64,000 bases of DNA from Gordonia amicalis NBRC 100051 = JCM 11271 (GTDB taxonomy: Bacteria; Actinomycetota; Actinomycetes; Mycobacteriales; Mycobacteriaceae), in contig NZ_BANS01000003.1 in the NCBI RefSeq assembly GCF_000332995.1, positions 62,001 through 126,000 of the forward strand, written 5' to 3'. The position numbers and the translations under genes were made by a program. Position 1 is the first letter of the stretch. Each line of letters opens with the position of its first letter. The notes beneath the pieces were generated by a model. It ran no database searches and was not told where the DNA came from. It was given only the letters and a program-made list of their open reading frames with translations. This document shows positions 1 through 10,900 of the stretch, in pieces.

Positions 1-1715
1 TCGAAGACGTCACGAACCGACACGTCGACGCCGAGTTCCTTCGAGACCCGGGCTGCGATGCGCGCAGCCGACAACGAACTGCCGCCGATGTCGAAGAACG
101 AGTCGGTGACGCCGACACGTTCGACGTCGAGAAGCTCGGCGAACAGACCGGCGACGGTTTCCTCGTCTGCATTACCTGGCGGCACGTACAGAGTCGGCGC
201 GATCACCGGTTCGGGCAGCAGACGCCGATCGACCTTCCCCGAGCGATTCAACGGCATGGCGTCGAGCCGTACCCAGGCGCTGGGTCGCATGTACTCGGGC
301 AACAGTTCTGCGGTAGTTGCAGCGACGGTGTCGACATCCACGTCGGCCGGGGCGAGGTAACCGACCAATTGCTGGCCGCCGGGCCCGTCGACCACCGCCG
401 CCGCCGCGTGGAGCACCCCGGGAGCCGCGGCGAGAGCGGCCTCGACCTCGCCGAGCTCGAGGCGCTGGCCTCGCAACTTGACCTGAAAGTCGGTGCGCCC
501 CAAGTACTCTATTTCCCCGTCACGATTCCACCGAGCCCGGTCGCCGGTGCGGTACAACCGCGCACCGGGCTCGCCGAAGGGGTCTGCGACGAATCGCTCT
601 GCAGTCAGATCCGGCCGCCCGGCATAGCCACGGGCCAACTGGACACCGCCCAGGTACAACTCGCCCGGGACACCGATGGGGACTTCGCGCAATGCCGCGT
701 CGAGAACGCGCGCCGACACCCGACGAGTCGGGGTTCCGATCGGGATCACCCGGTCGTCCTGTGTCACCCGATGAATCGTCACGACGATCGAGGCCTCGGC
801 CGGCCCATATTGATTCTGGAGCCGCGTCCCGGGCAACCGCGCCATCAGGTCGCGAGCGACCGGTGGTGTCAGGGCCTCCCCGCCGGTCTGGATGAGACGC
901 AGCGAGGTCAACTCGCCGACCCCGGCCCCGAGAACCTCGTTGAACGCAGCCAGCATCGCCGGGACGAAGTGGATGACCGTGACCCCGTGGCGGCGGATCA
1001 GATCCGCCAGGTGGACCGGATCGCCGTGCCTGCCCGGCTCCGCGATGACCAGCGTGGCACCGATCGCGATCGGCAGAAAGATCTCTCGGACCGACACATC
1101 GAACGTGATTGGCGCCTTGTAGAGAAACACGTCTCGCGCGGTCAGGTCGTACTGTCCGATGTCGGCTGCCAGCCGGTTGGCGATACCCCGGTGGGCGATG
1201 ACAACTGCTTTCGGACGCCCCGTCGACCCCGACGTGAACAGGGTGAAGGCGGCGTTGGCAGGTCTGGTCGGACCCGCGAACTCTTCCTCGTCCAGACCCG
1301 CGTCACCCGGAGTCGAGATGTCCAGGACATGCACATCGACGACGTCGTCGAAACGCGATCGCGCTTCGGCTTCCCCATCGCTGGTCACCACGACGAGCCG
1401 AACTCCGGCAGTCCGCACCATGTAACGAGCACGGTCGACCGGCAACTGCTCGTCGAGGGGTACGAAGTGCCCGCCTGCCATCGCGACCGCATGGATGGCG
1501 ACGACCTGTTCGACGGAACGGTCGATCTGGATACCGACTGCGACTTCTGCCCCGACACCCAGCGCGGTGAGCTCCCGGGCCAGCCTCGCCACTCTGCGGT
1601 CGAACTCTGGACGGCTCACGGTCCGATCACCATGGATGATGGCCGGACGGTCAAGGGAAGCGTCCAGGGCAGTCATGGTCCGTAATCTCTCGCTGTCAGT
1701 CCTCTTGTTAACCAC
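1..1715 (-). CDS. Non-ribosomal peptide synthetase, A-T module, C-terminus beyond the left edge (partial)
   Basis: Last of four collinear NRPS genes; reading leftwards it is open to base 1. The translated part has an adenylation domain ([11 protein letters not shown] near residue 161, [18 protein letters not shown]) and a carrier domain with the phosphopantetheine serine in DIGGSSLSAARI near residue 543. By alignment to the GrsA pocket the specificity code reads DVRHQGQIVK, which I cannot assign. It is most similar to the next module upstream (DVRHMGQIDK), so the two look like duplicates. The start is uncertain. GTG at 1715 lies one base after the upstream stop and restores the KRTDSE stretch that the paralogue has at its N-terminus; ATG at 1676 is the alternative. 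There is no N-terminal condensation domain, so it accepts the chain from the C domain ending the previous protein. Any release domain is outside the window. Confidence 0.9.
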   Translation of the reverse strand, partial: MVNKRTDSERLRTMTALDASLDRPAIIHGDRTVSRPEFDRRVARLARELTALGVGAEVAVGIQIDRSVEQVVAIHAVAMAGGHFVPLDEQLPVDRARYMVRTAGVRLVVVTSDGEAEARSRFDDVVDVHVLDISTPGDAGLDEEEFAGPTRPANAAFTLFTSGSTGRPKAVVIAHRGIANRLAADIGQYDLTARDVFLYKAPITFDVSVREIFLPIAIGATLVIAEPGRHGDPVHLADLIRRHGVTVIHFVPAMLAAFNEVLGAGVGELTSLRLIQTGGEALTPPVARDLMARLPGTRLQNQYGPAEASIVVTIHRVTQDDRVIPIGTPTRRVSARVLDAALREVPIGVPGELYLGGVQLARGYAGRPDLTAERFVADPFGEPGARLYRTGDRARWNRDGEIEYLGRTDFQVKLRGQRLELGEVEAALAAAPGVLHAAAAVVDGPGGQQLVGYLAPADVDVDTVAATTAELLPEYMRPSAWVRLDAMPLNRSGKVDRRLLPEPVIAPTLYVPPGNADEETVAGLFAELLDVERVGVTDSFFDIGGSSLSAARIAARVSKELGVDVSVRDVF

Positions 1716-1716
1716 T

Positions 1717-4700
1717 TCACCCACCGGTCCGCTCCGTCGCGACGCGTGCGTATGCGATCAGGTCTCTGAGCGTTTCCGGGGCATCCGCGTCATCAAGCCC
1801 GCGGGCCCACTCTTGCAGCTGGGCACGCTCGTCATCAGTCGTCAACGGGATGTCGATAAGTGCGATCGAGGGATCTTCGACGGCGGAGGTCAGAATCCTG
1901 ACGAATCGATCGGCAAAGGTCCGCACGGTGAAACTGTCGAAGAGGTCCGTCGCATAGACCATTCGAACCTCCCCGCCACCGCCGCGCTCGGTCACGACTG
2001 TGATCGACAGATCGTTGTGTGCCGGAATCACTGGAGGAGCCACAGGCGAGATCGCCAGGTCAGCCACCCCGATTTCGGCCCGCTCCTGTTCGGCCGCTTT
2101 CTGATCGAGAACAGAGACCGTCACCTGCGCCAGCGCGGCGAACGCTTGCGAACGCACCGGCTGCACACGTTCGACAATGGCCTCGAAAGGCACATCAGCA
2201 TGCGCGAACGCCTCCAGATCAACCGAGCGCACCTGGTCGAGCAAATCAACGAAACTGTCCCGTGGCACAAACGACGTCCGCAACACCAGAGTGTTGACGA
2301 ACATCCCGACCAACGGATCGAGCGCCTGCTGCCCCCGACCGGCGATCGGTGTGGCAACCGCAACGTCGTCGGTTGCCGACAACCGCGACAACAACACCAC
2401 CAACGCCGCATGCACCACCATGAACGAGGTCACCCCACGCTCACGGGCGAGTTCATCGACCCGGGCACCCGTTTCGGCGGGCAACGGCACCGACACGACT
2501 GCACCACGGTGCGAAGCGACCCGCGGCCGCGGACGATCCGCCGGCAACTCCAACACATCCGGCGTACCCGCCAACTGCTTCGCCCAGTACTCCAACTGCC
2601 GACCAACCACCGACGACGGATCATCCGGCGACCCCAGAACACGACGCTGCCACAACGCAAAATCAGCAAACTGCACACCCAGCGGCGCGAACCCCGGAAC
2701 CTCCCCCGCCGTCCGAGCCAGATACGCCGTCACGATGTCACCAATCAACGGCCGCATCGACTCACCGTCACCGACGAGATGGTGCAACACCGCCAACAGG
2801 ATGTACTCATCCTCACCCACCGGTAACAAACGCACCCGGAACGGCGGCGCCGCAGCCACATCAAAACCCGAACCCGCCGCGGCCACCAACTCCTCCTCAC
2901 CCGAGACCACAGCCCAATCCGGCTCAGCCACAGACGAACCCACAGCATGAACCAACTGGAACGGCTCCCCGTCAACCGCCGGGAACGTCGTCCGCAACAC
3001 CTCATGACGAGCCACCACATCACGCACCGCCAACTCGAGAGCAGCCACGTCCAAACGCCCAGCCAGCCGAACCCCAACCGAGATGTTGTACGTCGGAGCC
3101 TCCGGCTCCAACTCATTGATGAACCAGATCCGCTGCTGCGCAAACGACAACGGAACACGATCCGGACGCGGATAAACCGCGGTGACCGGCGCCAGCGCGG
3201 CGCCGCGGCCGCTGGTGGCGCTCAACAATTCCCGCACGCTCGGGGCGTCGAACACGTCCCGGACCGTCACCTCGACGCCCAGTTCGTCCGAGACGCGTGC
3301 CGCGATACGGGCAGCCGAGAGGGAGCTTCCGCCGAGATCGAAGAAAGATTCCGTGACACTCACCTGTTCGAGGCCGAGCAGGTCGGCGAAAAGTGCGGCG
3401 ACGGCCGCTTCCTCAGATGTTTCCGGAGCCACGAACTCGACGGCACCGAATTCCGGCGCCGGCAACGAACGGCGGTCCACCTTGCCAGATGTGTTCAGAG
3501 GCATGGATTCCAAGTGCACCCAGGTGGTCGGGCGCATGTACTCCGGTAGGCGTGCGGCCACGCTGGTCGCCACGGCGTCCACGTCGACATCGGCCGGGGC
3601 CAGATAGCCGACCAGTTGCTGCCCGCCGGGTGCGTCCACCACTGTCGCGGCCGCGTGCATGACGCCGGGAGCCGCGGCGAGCGCCGCTTCGACCTCCCCG
3701 AGTTCGAGGCGCTGTCCGCGTAGCTTGACCTGGAAGTCGTTGCGTCCGAGGTATTCCAGCTGGCCCTCGGTGTTCCAACGCGCCCGGTCCCCGGTCCGGT
3801 AGAGGCGGGCTCCCGGCTCCCCGAACGGATCGGCGACGAAGCGCTCCGCGGTCAGGTCGGCTCGGCCGGCATATCCGCGGGCGAGCTGTTTTCCACCCAG
3901 ATACAACTCGCCCGGCACGCCTGCCGGCGCGATGTCCAGCGAGTCGTCGAGAACGTAGGCTTCCACCCACCTCGTGGGGGTTCCGATCGGCACCGTCCGG
4001 CTGTCCGGCGTCACTCGGTGGACGGTGGCGTCGATAGATGCCTCGGCCGGACCGTACTGATTCTGCACCCGCGTCTGCGGCAGGTACTCCATCAGGTCTC
4101 GCGCGACCGGTGGCGTGAGGGCTTCGCCTCCGGTCATGACCAGCCGCAGAGAGCCAAGCGCCCCGACTCGAGCCCCGAGGACCTCGGTGAACGCTGCGAG
4201 CATGGCCGGAACGAAATGCACGACCGTGACGCCGTGACGACGGATCAGATCCGCCAGGTGGGCGGGATCGCCGTGCCTGCCGTGTTCAGCGATCACCATG
4301 GTCGCCCCGACCGTCACCGGCAGGAACACCTCGCGAACCGCTACGTCGAAATTGATAGGCGCCTTGTACAGAAAGACGTCCTCGTCACACAGGTCGTACT
4401 GTTCGGCATCCGCCTCGAGTCGATTGGCGACGCCCTCGTGCGTGATGACCACTGCTTTGGGGCGGCCTGTCGAGCCGGACGTGAACAAAGTGAAAGCAGC
4501 ATTGTCCGGCCTCACCGGCAAGGCACGATCGGCGTCGGTGATCGGTGGTTCGTCGCCGGCGGGACCCGTCCCGTCGAAGGCGTGGACATCGGCGAGGTCG
4601 CCGAACCGTTCCATCGCCGCGGCTCGGCCGCTGCCCGTCACGACGACCAACCGGACCCCTGCCGTGGCCACCATGTACCGGGAACGGTCAACAGGGAGTT

Positions 4701-4974
4701 GCGCATCCAGCGGAACGAAGTGGCCACCGGCGGTGATCACTGCATGGATCGCGATGACCTGCCCGATCGAGCGCTCCATCTGGATCCCGACGGCGACCTC
4801 CGAACGGACACCGAGCGCGATGAGCTCACGTGCCAACGTCGCCACTCGCGATTCGAACTCGCGGCGACTGACCTCGCGATTGCCGTGGACGATTGCCGGA
4901 CGGCTTGACCTGTTGCCCGGATCAGTCACCTTCGACACCTTTCGCGATTCCTCACTGTCAGTACGCTTACTCAT
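1717..4974 (-). CDS. Non-ribosomal peptide synthetase, A-T-C
   Basis: A 1085-residue single module. The A domain has [11 protein letters not shown] near residue 168 and YRTGDRARW. The carrier site is DLGGSSLSAARI near residue 548. The condensation domain starts at [16 protein letters not shown] and its catalytic motif is HHLVGDG near residue 733. The A code reads DVRHMGQIDK by alignment to GrsA and is not assigned; arginine at position 239 instead of the usual aromatic residue is unusual. The start is ATG, 16 bases after the upstream NRPS stop. The condensation domain is at the C-terminus, so it should pass the chain to the A-T of the next protein. Codon use changes sharply between about 3180 and 2130, which covers the condensation domain; see findings. 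Confidence 0.95.
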   Translation of the reverse strand: MSKRTDSEESRKVSKVTDPGNRSSRPAIVHGNREVSRREFESRVATLARELIALGVRSEVAVGIQMERSIGQVIAIHAVITAGGHFVPLDAQLPVDRSRYMVATAGVRLVVVTGSGRAAAMERFGDLADVHAFDGTGPAGDEPPITDADRALPVRPDNAAFTLFTSGSTGRPKAVVITHEGVANRLEADAEQYDLCDEDVFLYKAPINFDVAVREVFLPVTVGATMVIAEHGRHGDPAHLADLIRRHGVTVVHFVPAMLAAFTEVLGARVGALGSLRLVMTGGEALTPPVARDLMEYLPQTRVQNQYGPAEASIDATVHRVTPDSRTVPIGTPTRWVEAYVLDDSLDIAPAGVPGELYLGGKQLARGYAGRADLTAERFVADPFGEPGARLYRTGDRARWNTEGQLEYLGRNDFQVKLRGQRLELGEVEAALAAAPGVMHAAATVVDAPGGQQLVGYLAPADVDVDAVATSVAARLPEYMRPTTWVHLESMPLNTSGKVDRRSLPAPEFGAVEFVAPETSEEAAVAALFADLLGLEQVSVTESFFDLGGSSLSAARIAARVSDELGVEVTVRDVFDAPSVRELLSATSGRGAALAPVTAVYPRPDRVPLSFAQQRIWFINELEPEAPTYNISVGVRLAGRLDVAALELAVRDVVARHEVLRTTFPAVDGEPFQLVHAVGSSVAEPDWAVVSGEEELVAAAGSGFDVAAAPPFRVRLLPVGEDEYILLAVLHHLVGDGESMRPLIGDIVTAYLARTAGEVPGFAPLGVQFADFALWQRRVLGSPDDPSSVVGRQLEYWAKQLAGTPDVLELPADRPRPRVASHRGAVVSVPLPAETGARVDELARERGVTSFMVVHAALVVLLSRLSATDDVAVATPIAGRGQQALDPLVGMFVNTLVLRTSFVPRDSFVDLLDQVRSVDLEAFAHADVPFEAIVERVQPVRSQAFAALAQVTVSVLDQKAAEQERAEIGVADLAISPVAPPVIPAHNDLSITVVTERGGGGEVRMVYATDLFDSFTVRTFADRFVRILTSAVEDPSIALIDIPLTTDDERAQLQEWARGLDDADAPETLRDLIAYARVATERTGG

Positions 4975-4990
4975 CAGTTGACCACCGGGC

Positions 4991-7900
4991 TCATGCAGGG
5001 CTCGTCAGATGCACGAGCGTAGGGGACCCGATCACGCTCCGACGTCCTCGGGACCACTCCAGTATCTGGTTCCGTTCGAGGTCCGTGAGGAACCGAGTCC
5101 CACCGATCGTCATCTCGGGATTCGTCGTCACCTCTGCGAGAATCCTGACGAATCGCCCAGCGAACCGGCCCACCGAATGCTCGTCGAAGAGATCGGTCGC
5201 ATAGGTCACCCGGACCTCGCCGTCTCCGGCGCGATTAATGCCCACTGATATGGACAGGTCGTTCTGGGCCGGGATGACCGGCGGTTCGACCGGAGTGAGC
5301 GACAAGTCGTTCCGGACCGCGTCGACGACTCCGGCACCGAGGTCAACCGACCGGTCGATGACCGAGAGCACGACCTGCGCCAGGGGCGCGAACGCCTGGG
5401 AGCGCACGGGCTGCAGTCGCTCGACGACGGATTCGAAAGGCACGTCGGCGTGTTCGAAGGCCTCCAGGTCGACCGAACGTACCTGGTCGAGCAGATCGGC
5501 GAAACGTCCCCGCGACGTCACCTTTGTCCGCAACACCAGGGTGTTGACAAACATGCCGATCAACGGTTCGAGAGCTTGCTGGCCCCGGCCGGCTATCGGG
5601 GTGGCCACCGCGATGTCGTCGGTCGCCGACAACCGTGACAACAACACCGCCAGGGCCGCATGCACAACCATGAAGGGAGTCACGCCACGTCGGCGCGCGA
5701 GTTCCTCGATGCCGAGACTCACCTCTGCGGGCAGCGGCACCGAGACCACCGCGCCCCGGTGCGAGGCCACCGTCGGGCGGGGACGGTCGGCGGGCAACTC
5801 CAGGACATCTGGCACCCCGGCCAACTGCCGTGCCCAGTAAGCCAACTGGCGGCCGACCACCGAGTCCGGATCTTCCGGCGATCCCAGAACGTCACGCTGC
5901 CACAGTGCGAAGTCGGCGTACTGCACATCAAGGGGCGCAAAGGCCGGGGACCGGCCATTCGTGCGAGCCGAATAAGCGGTGACCAGATCGGAAACGAGTG
6001 GTGCGAACGACTCCCGGTCGGAGGCGATGTGATGCATCACCACCGCAACCACGTGCTCGCCCGGCGCGGACTCCCAGACACGCGCCCGCACAGGCCATTC
6101 GCGGCCGAGTTGGAAACCAGCTGCAACGGCGGCCTCGATGTCGGAGGCAGAGTGCGCCTCCTGCCAGTCCAACCGCTCGGCGATCTCCGAGACATCGTGC
6201 ACCAGCTGGAAGGGCTCACCGTCGACGTCCGGGAAGGTCGTGCGGAGCGACTCGTGCCGCGCCACCACATCGTCGATCGCCGCCCGCAACGCCGCCACAT
6301 CGAGGTCACCGCCGACCCGTAGGACCAGCGGGACGTTGTACATCCCGCTCGACGGGTTGAACTTGTTGATGAACCACATCCGCTGCTGTGCGAAGGACAG
6401 CGGTACGTGTTCCGGGCGCGACTCCGGTCGGGCCACCGGGGCCAGCGAGGCACGGCGCCCCCGGACGGCGTCGGCGAGCTCCCGCACTGTCGGGGCATCG
6501 AACACATCGCGGATCGTCACCTCGACGCCCAGGGCATCCGACACGCGAGACGTCAGACGCATGGCAGACAGCGAGTTGCCGCCCAGGTCGAAGAACGACT
6601 GCGTGACACTCACCTGCTCCACTCCCAGCAGCCCGGCGAACACGCCGGCGATCGCCTCCTCGGCTTCCGTAGCGGGGGCGACGTATTCGGCGGCTTCCAG
6701 TTCCGGCTCGGGCAGCGAACGCCGGTCGACCTTGCCGGCCGAGTTCAGCGGCATCTCCTCGAGGAGCACCCACGCGGTCGGTCGCATGTACTCGGCGAGT
6801 GCGTCCGCGAGCGATGCGCGCACGGCATCGAGATCGACGGTCGCGGGAGCGACATAGCCGACGAGCTGGTCCCCACCCGGTCCGGCGACCACGCGAGCCG
6901 CAGCGTGGACGACACCGGGCGCGTCGGCGATCGCGGACTCGACCTCCCCGAGCTCCAGTCGCTGACCGCGCAGCTTCACCTGGAAGTCGGTGCGGCCCAG
7001 GTAGTCCAGTTCACCGGTACGGCGCCGCCGGACCAGATCACCGGTTCGGTAGAGCCGCGCTCCGGGGGCCCCGAAGGGATCCGCGACGAAGCGTTCCGCG
7101 GTCAGGTCGGGCCGGGCCGCGTAACCGCGCGCCGACTGGACGCCACCCAGATACAGTTCGCCGGCCACCCCGTCGGGCACCGGGTGCAGCCGATCATCGA
7201 GCACGTAGGCGGTGGTGTTCGGCATGGGCCGACCGATCGGCACGACGTCGACGGGTTCGTCGAGTGCCGAGGACATCGTGTAGACGGCGGCCTCGGTTGG
7301 ACCGAACAGGTTGACCACCCGGGCGTGGGGCACGCGCTCGGTGAATCGTCGGAGCACCGCCGGAGGAAGCGCCTCGCCGCCGCTGAACAACACCTGTAGT
7401 CCGGTCAGCAGATCCGGTCGATCGACCACGTCGAGGAACACCGAGAGCAGCGACGGCACGAACTGGGCGACGGTCACGCCCGTTTCGGCCATGAGGTCGG
7501 CGAGGTAGTTCGGGTCGCGGTGGCCCTCGGCATCCGCGACCACCATCGTCTGCCCAGCCGTCAACGGCCAGAACAGCTCCAGGACCGACGCGTCGAATGT
7601 GTGCGGGGTCTTGAACACCAGACGATGGGGCCCGGCAGGAATGAGCGAATCGAACCAGGCGACGAAGTTGGCGACCGCCCGATGCGAGACGGTGACGCCC
7701 TTCGGCCTGCCGGTCGAACCGGAGGTGAACAGCGTGTAGGCGGCGTCATCGAGATGCAGTGTGGCGAGTCGTTCGGAAGCCGACAGCGGGGTCGCGTCGG
7801 CGGAAAGCGGTGCATCGGCGTCGAGTTCGATGATCGGCGACCGTCCGTCGAGCACATCGAGAACCTCGACGGGCCGGTGTCCCTTCTCCACGAGGACCGG

Positions 7901-10900
7901 TCCGATACCGGCGGTCTCGACCATGTACCGCGCGCGGTCGGCCGGGGTGTCGGGATCGATGGGGACGTACTGGCCACCCGCTGCCATGATGGCGTGCACC
8001 GCGATGACGGTGCCGGCAGACCGGCGCATGACGACGCCGACGGCTGTGTTCGGACCGACGCCCTCGGCGATCAACGTCCGTGCGACCGTGGCGACGCGGA
8101 GTCCGAACTCGCCGTAGGTCAGCGTGCGCTCCCCCGTGACGAGCGCGAGGGACTGCGCGGAGTCGGCCACGCGGGCACCGACGAGCTCGGCGATCGTCTC
8201 ATCCGCGGCGAACGCCGCCGGACCGACGGATCCGGCGAGGAGTGCCCGATCCTGTTCGGCTGCGAGGAGCCGGATGTCGCCGACGGCGGTGTGCTCGGAT
8301 GCGAGCATCCCGTCGAGTAGGCGGAGGAACCATCGCGACATCTCCTCGACGGTTCCTCGGTCGAACAGATCGGTGGCGTAGGTCAGTATTGCCGACCAGT
8401 CCTCGTCGGCGGAACCGGTGGAGACGGTCAGATTGAGGTCGACCTGCGCAGGGGCCTCGGTGATATCCAGCGGGGCGACCGTCAGACCGTTGACCGTGGC
8501 GGTGCCGGTGACGTCGGCGCCGATCGGATCGACAGACAGGATGACCTGAACCAGAGGTGAAAAGGCTTCGGAGCGAACGGGGTTGACCGCATCGACCACA
8601 GACTCGAACGGCACCTCGGCGTGCGCGAAGGCATCGAGGTCGTCGGCGCGGACACGGTCGAGAACAGCGTCGAACCCACTGGCGGAGTCGATCTCGGTGC
8701 GCAGCACGAGGGTGTTGACGAACATGCCGACCATGGCGTCCAGCTCGCTCTGCCCGCGACCACCGATCGGCGTACCGACCGCGATGTCGTGGGTGCCCGT
8801 CAGACGGGCGAGCAGGACCGCGAACGCCGCATGCAACACCATGAACCGCGTCGCGCCGTGCCGGGTGGCGGTGGCATCGACACGGCGGCCGATGTCAGCG
8901 GGGATGTCGAAGGGGAGCACATCGCCCCGGTGGCTGGCGACGAGCGGCCGGGGCCGGTCGGCGGGCAGTTCGAGGACATCCGGCAGTCCCGCGAGTCGGT
9001 CTCGCCAGTAGGCGAGTTGTCCGCCGAGCACCGAATCCGAATCCTCGGGCTCGCCGAGCACCTCGCGCTGCCAGAGGGCGTAGTCGGCGTACTGGATGTC
9101 GAGAGGCGTGAAATCCGGTGCCGCGCCGCGGCTTCGGGCTTCGTAAGCGGCGAAGAGATCGGTAGCGAGAGGCCCGAAGGACTGACCGTCGAAAGCAATG
9201 TGATGGGCGACGAGAGCGAAGGTCGCCTGCCCGTCACCGCTGAGCAGTACACGGGCACGTAGGGGCCACTCGTGCGCGACATCGAACCCGCGACGCATGT
9301 CGGTCGCGAGTTCGTCGGCGCTCGCCACGACCCGCCAGTCCAGGCGTTCGGCAGCATCTGCGGGCGCGGCGATCTGCTGGTACGGCTCCCCGTCGACGGC
9401 CGGGAAGGTCGTCCTGAGGATTTCGTGTCGGGCGACGACATCAGCGGTCGCCGTCCGCAAGAGATCGACGTCGATCTCGCCGGACAGGGTGAACACGGCC
9501 GGGATGTTGTATGTTGCCAACTCCGGTTCCATCTGGTTGATGAACCACATGCGCTGCTGGGCGAACGACAACGGAATCCGATCCGGCCTGGACTCGACAC
9601 GGGTCACCGGCGGCAACGCCGCAGCACGATCGGCCACCGCAGCAACCAGATCCCGCACCGACGGCGCATCGAACACATCCCGAATACCGACCTGCACACC
9701 CAACGCATCCGACACCCGCGCCACCAAACGCATCGCCGACAACGAGTTCCCACCCAAATCGAAGAACGACTCGGTCACCGAAACACGCTGCACATCAAGC
9801 AAAGTCGCAAACACCGCCGCAACCCGCTCCTCAGCATCCGAAGCCGGAGCCACATACTCGGCAGCCTCGAACACCGGCGCAGGCAACGCCTTACGATCCA
9901 CCTTGCCCGACGAGGTCAACGGCATCACATCCAACCGCACCCACACCGACGGACGCATATACCCCGGCAACACCGACGCCACCGACCCGGCAACCACATC
10001 CACATCCACATCAGCCGGCGCCACATACGCCACCAACTGCTGCCCCGCCGCCGACTCGGCCACCACCGCCGCCGCATGCACCACACCCGGCGCCGCCGCC
10101 ACCGCAGCCTCGACCTCACCGAGCTCGAGCCGCTGACCACGCAACTTCACCTGGAAATCAGTACGACCCAAATACTCCAACTCACCCGAAGCATTCCACC
10201 GCACCAGATCACCAGTCCGATACAACCGCTCCCCCGACCCACCGAACGGATCAGCAACAAAACGCTCCGCCGTCAGATCAGGCCGCGCCGCATACCCCCG
10301 CGCCACCTGCACACCACCCAGATACAACTCACCCGGCACCCCAACAGGAACCCGCGCCAACCGCGAATCCAACACCCGCGTCACCGTATTGGGCACCGGC
10401 GAACCAATCGGCACCACCACATCACCGGCCCGCACCGAATACGCCGTCACATCCACCGCAGCCTCGGTCGGCCCATACAAATTGTGCAGACCCACACCCG
10501 GCAACCGCGACAACAACCCATCAGCCACCGACGGCGCCAACGCCTCACCCGAAGCAAACACATGCCTCAACGACGCCAACTCCGCCAACCGATCACCCAA
10601 CACATCCACAAACGCCGACAACATCGACGGCACAAAATGCACCACCGACACCGACTCGCGAACGATCACCTCACGCAAATACTCCGGATCACCATGACGC
10701 CCCGGCTCCGCAATCACCAACGGAACACCAACCATCAACGGCCAGAACGACTCCCACACCGACACATCAAACGTCACCGGCGTCTTCTGCAACATCCGAT
10801 CCGACCCCGACACCGGATACCACGCATCCATCCACGCCAACCGATTCAGCACCGACCGATGCGACACCGTCACACCCTTCGGCCGCCCCGTCGACCCCGA

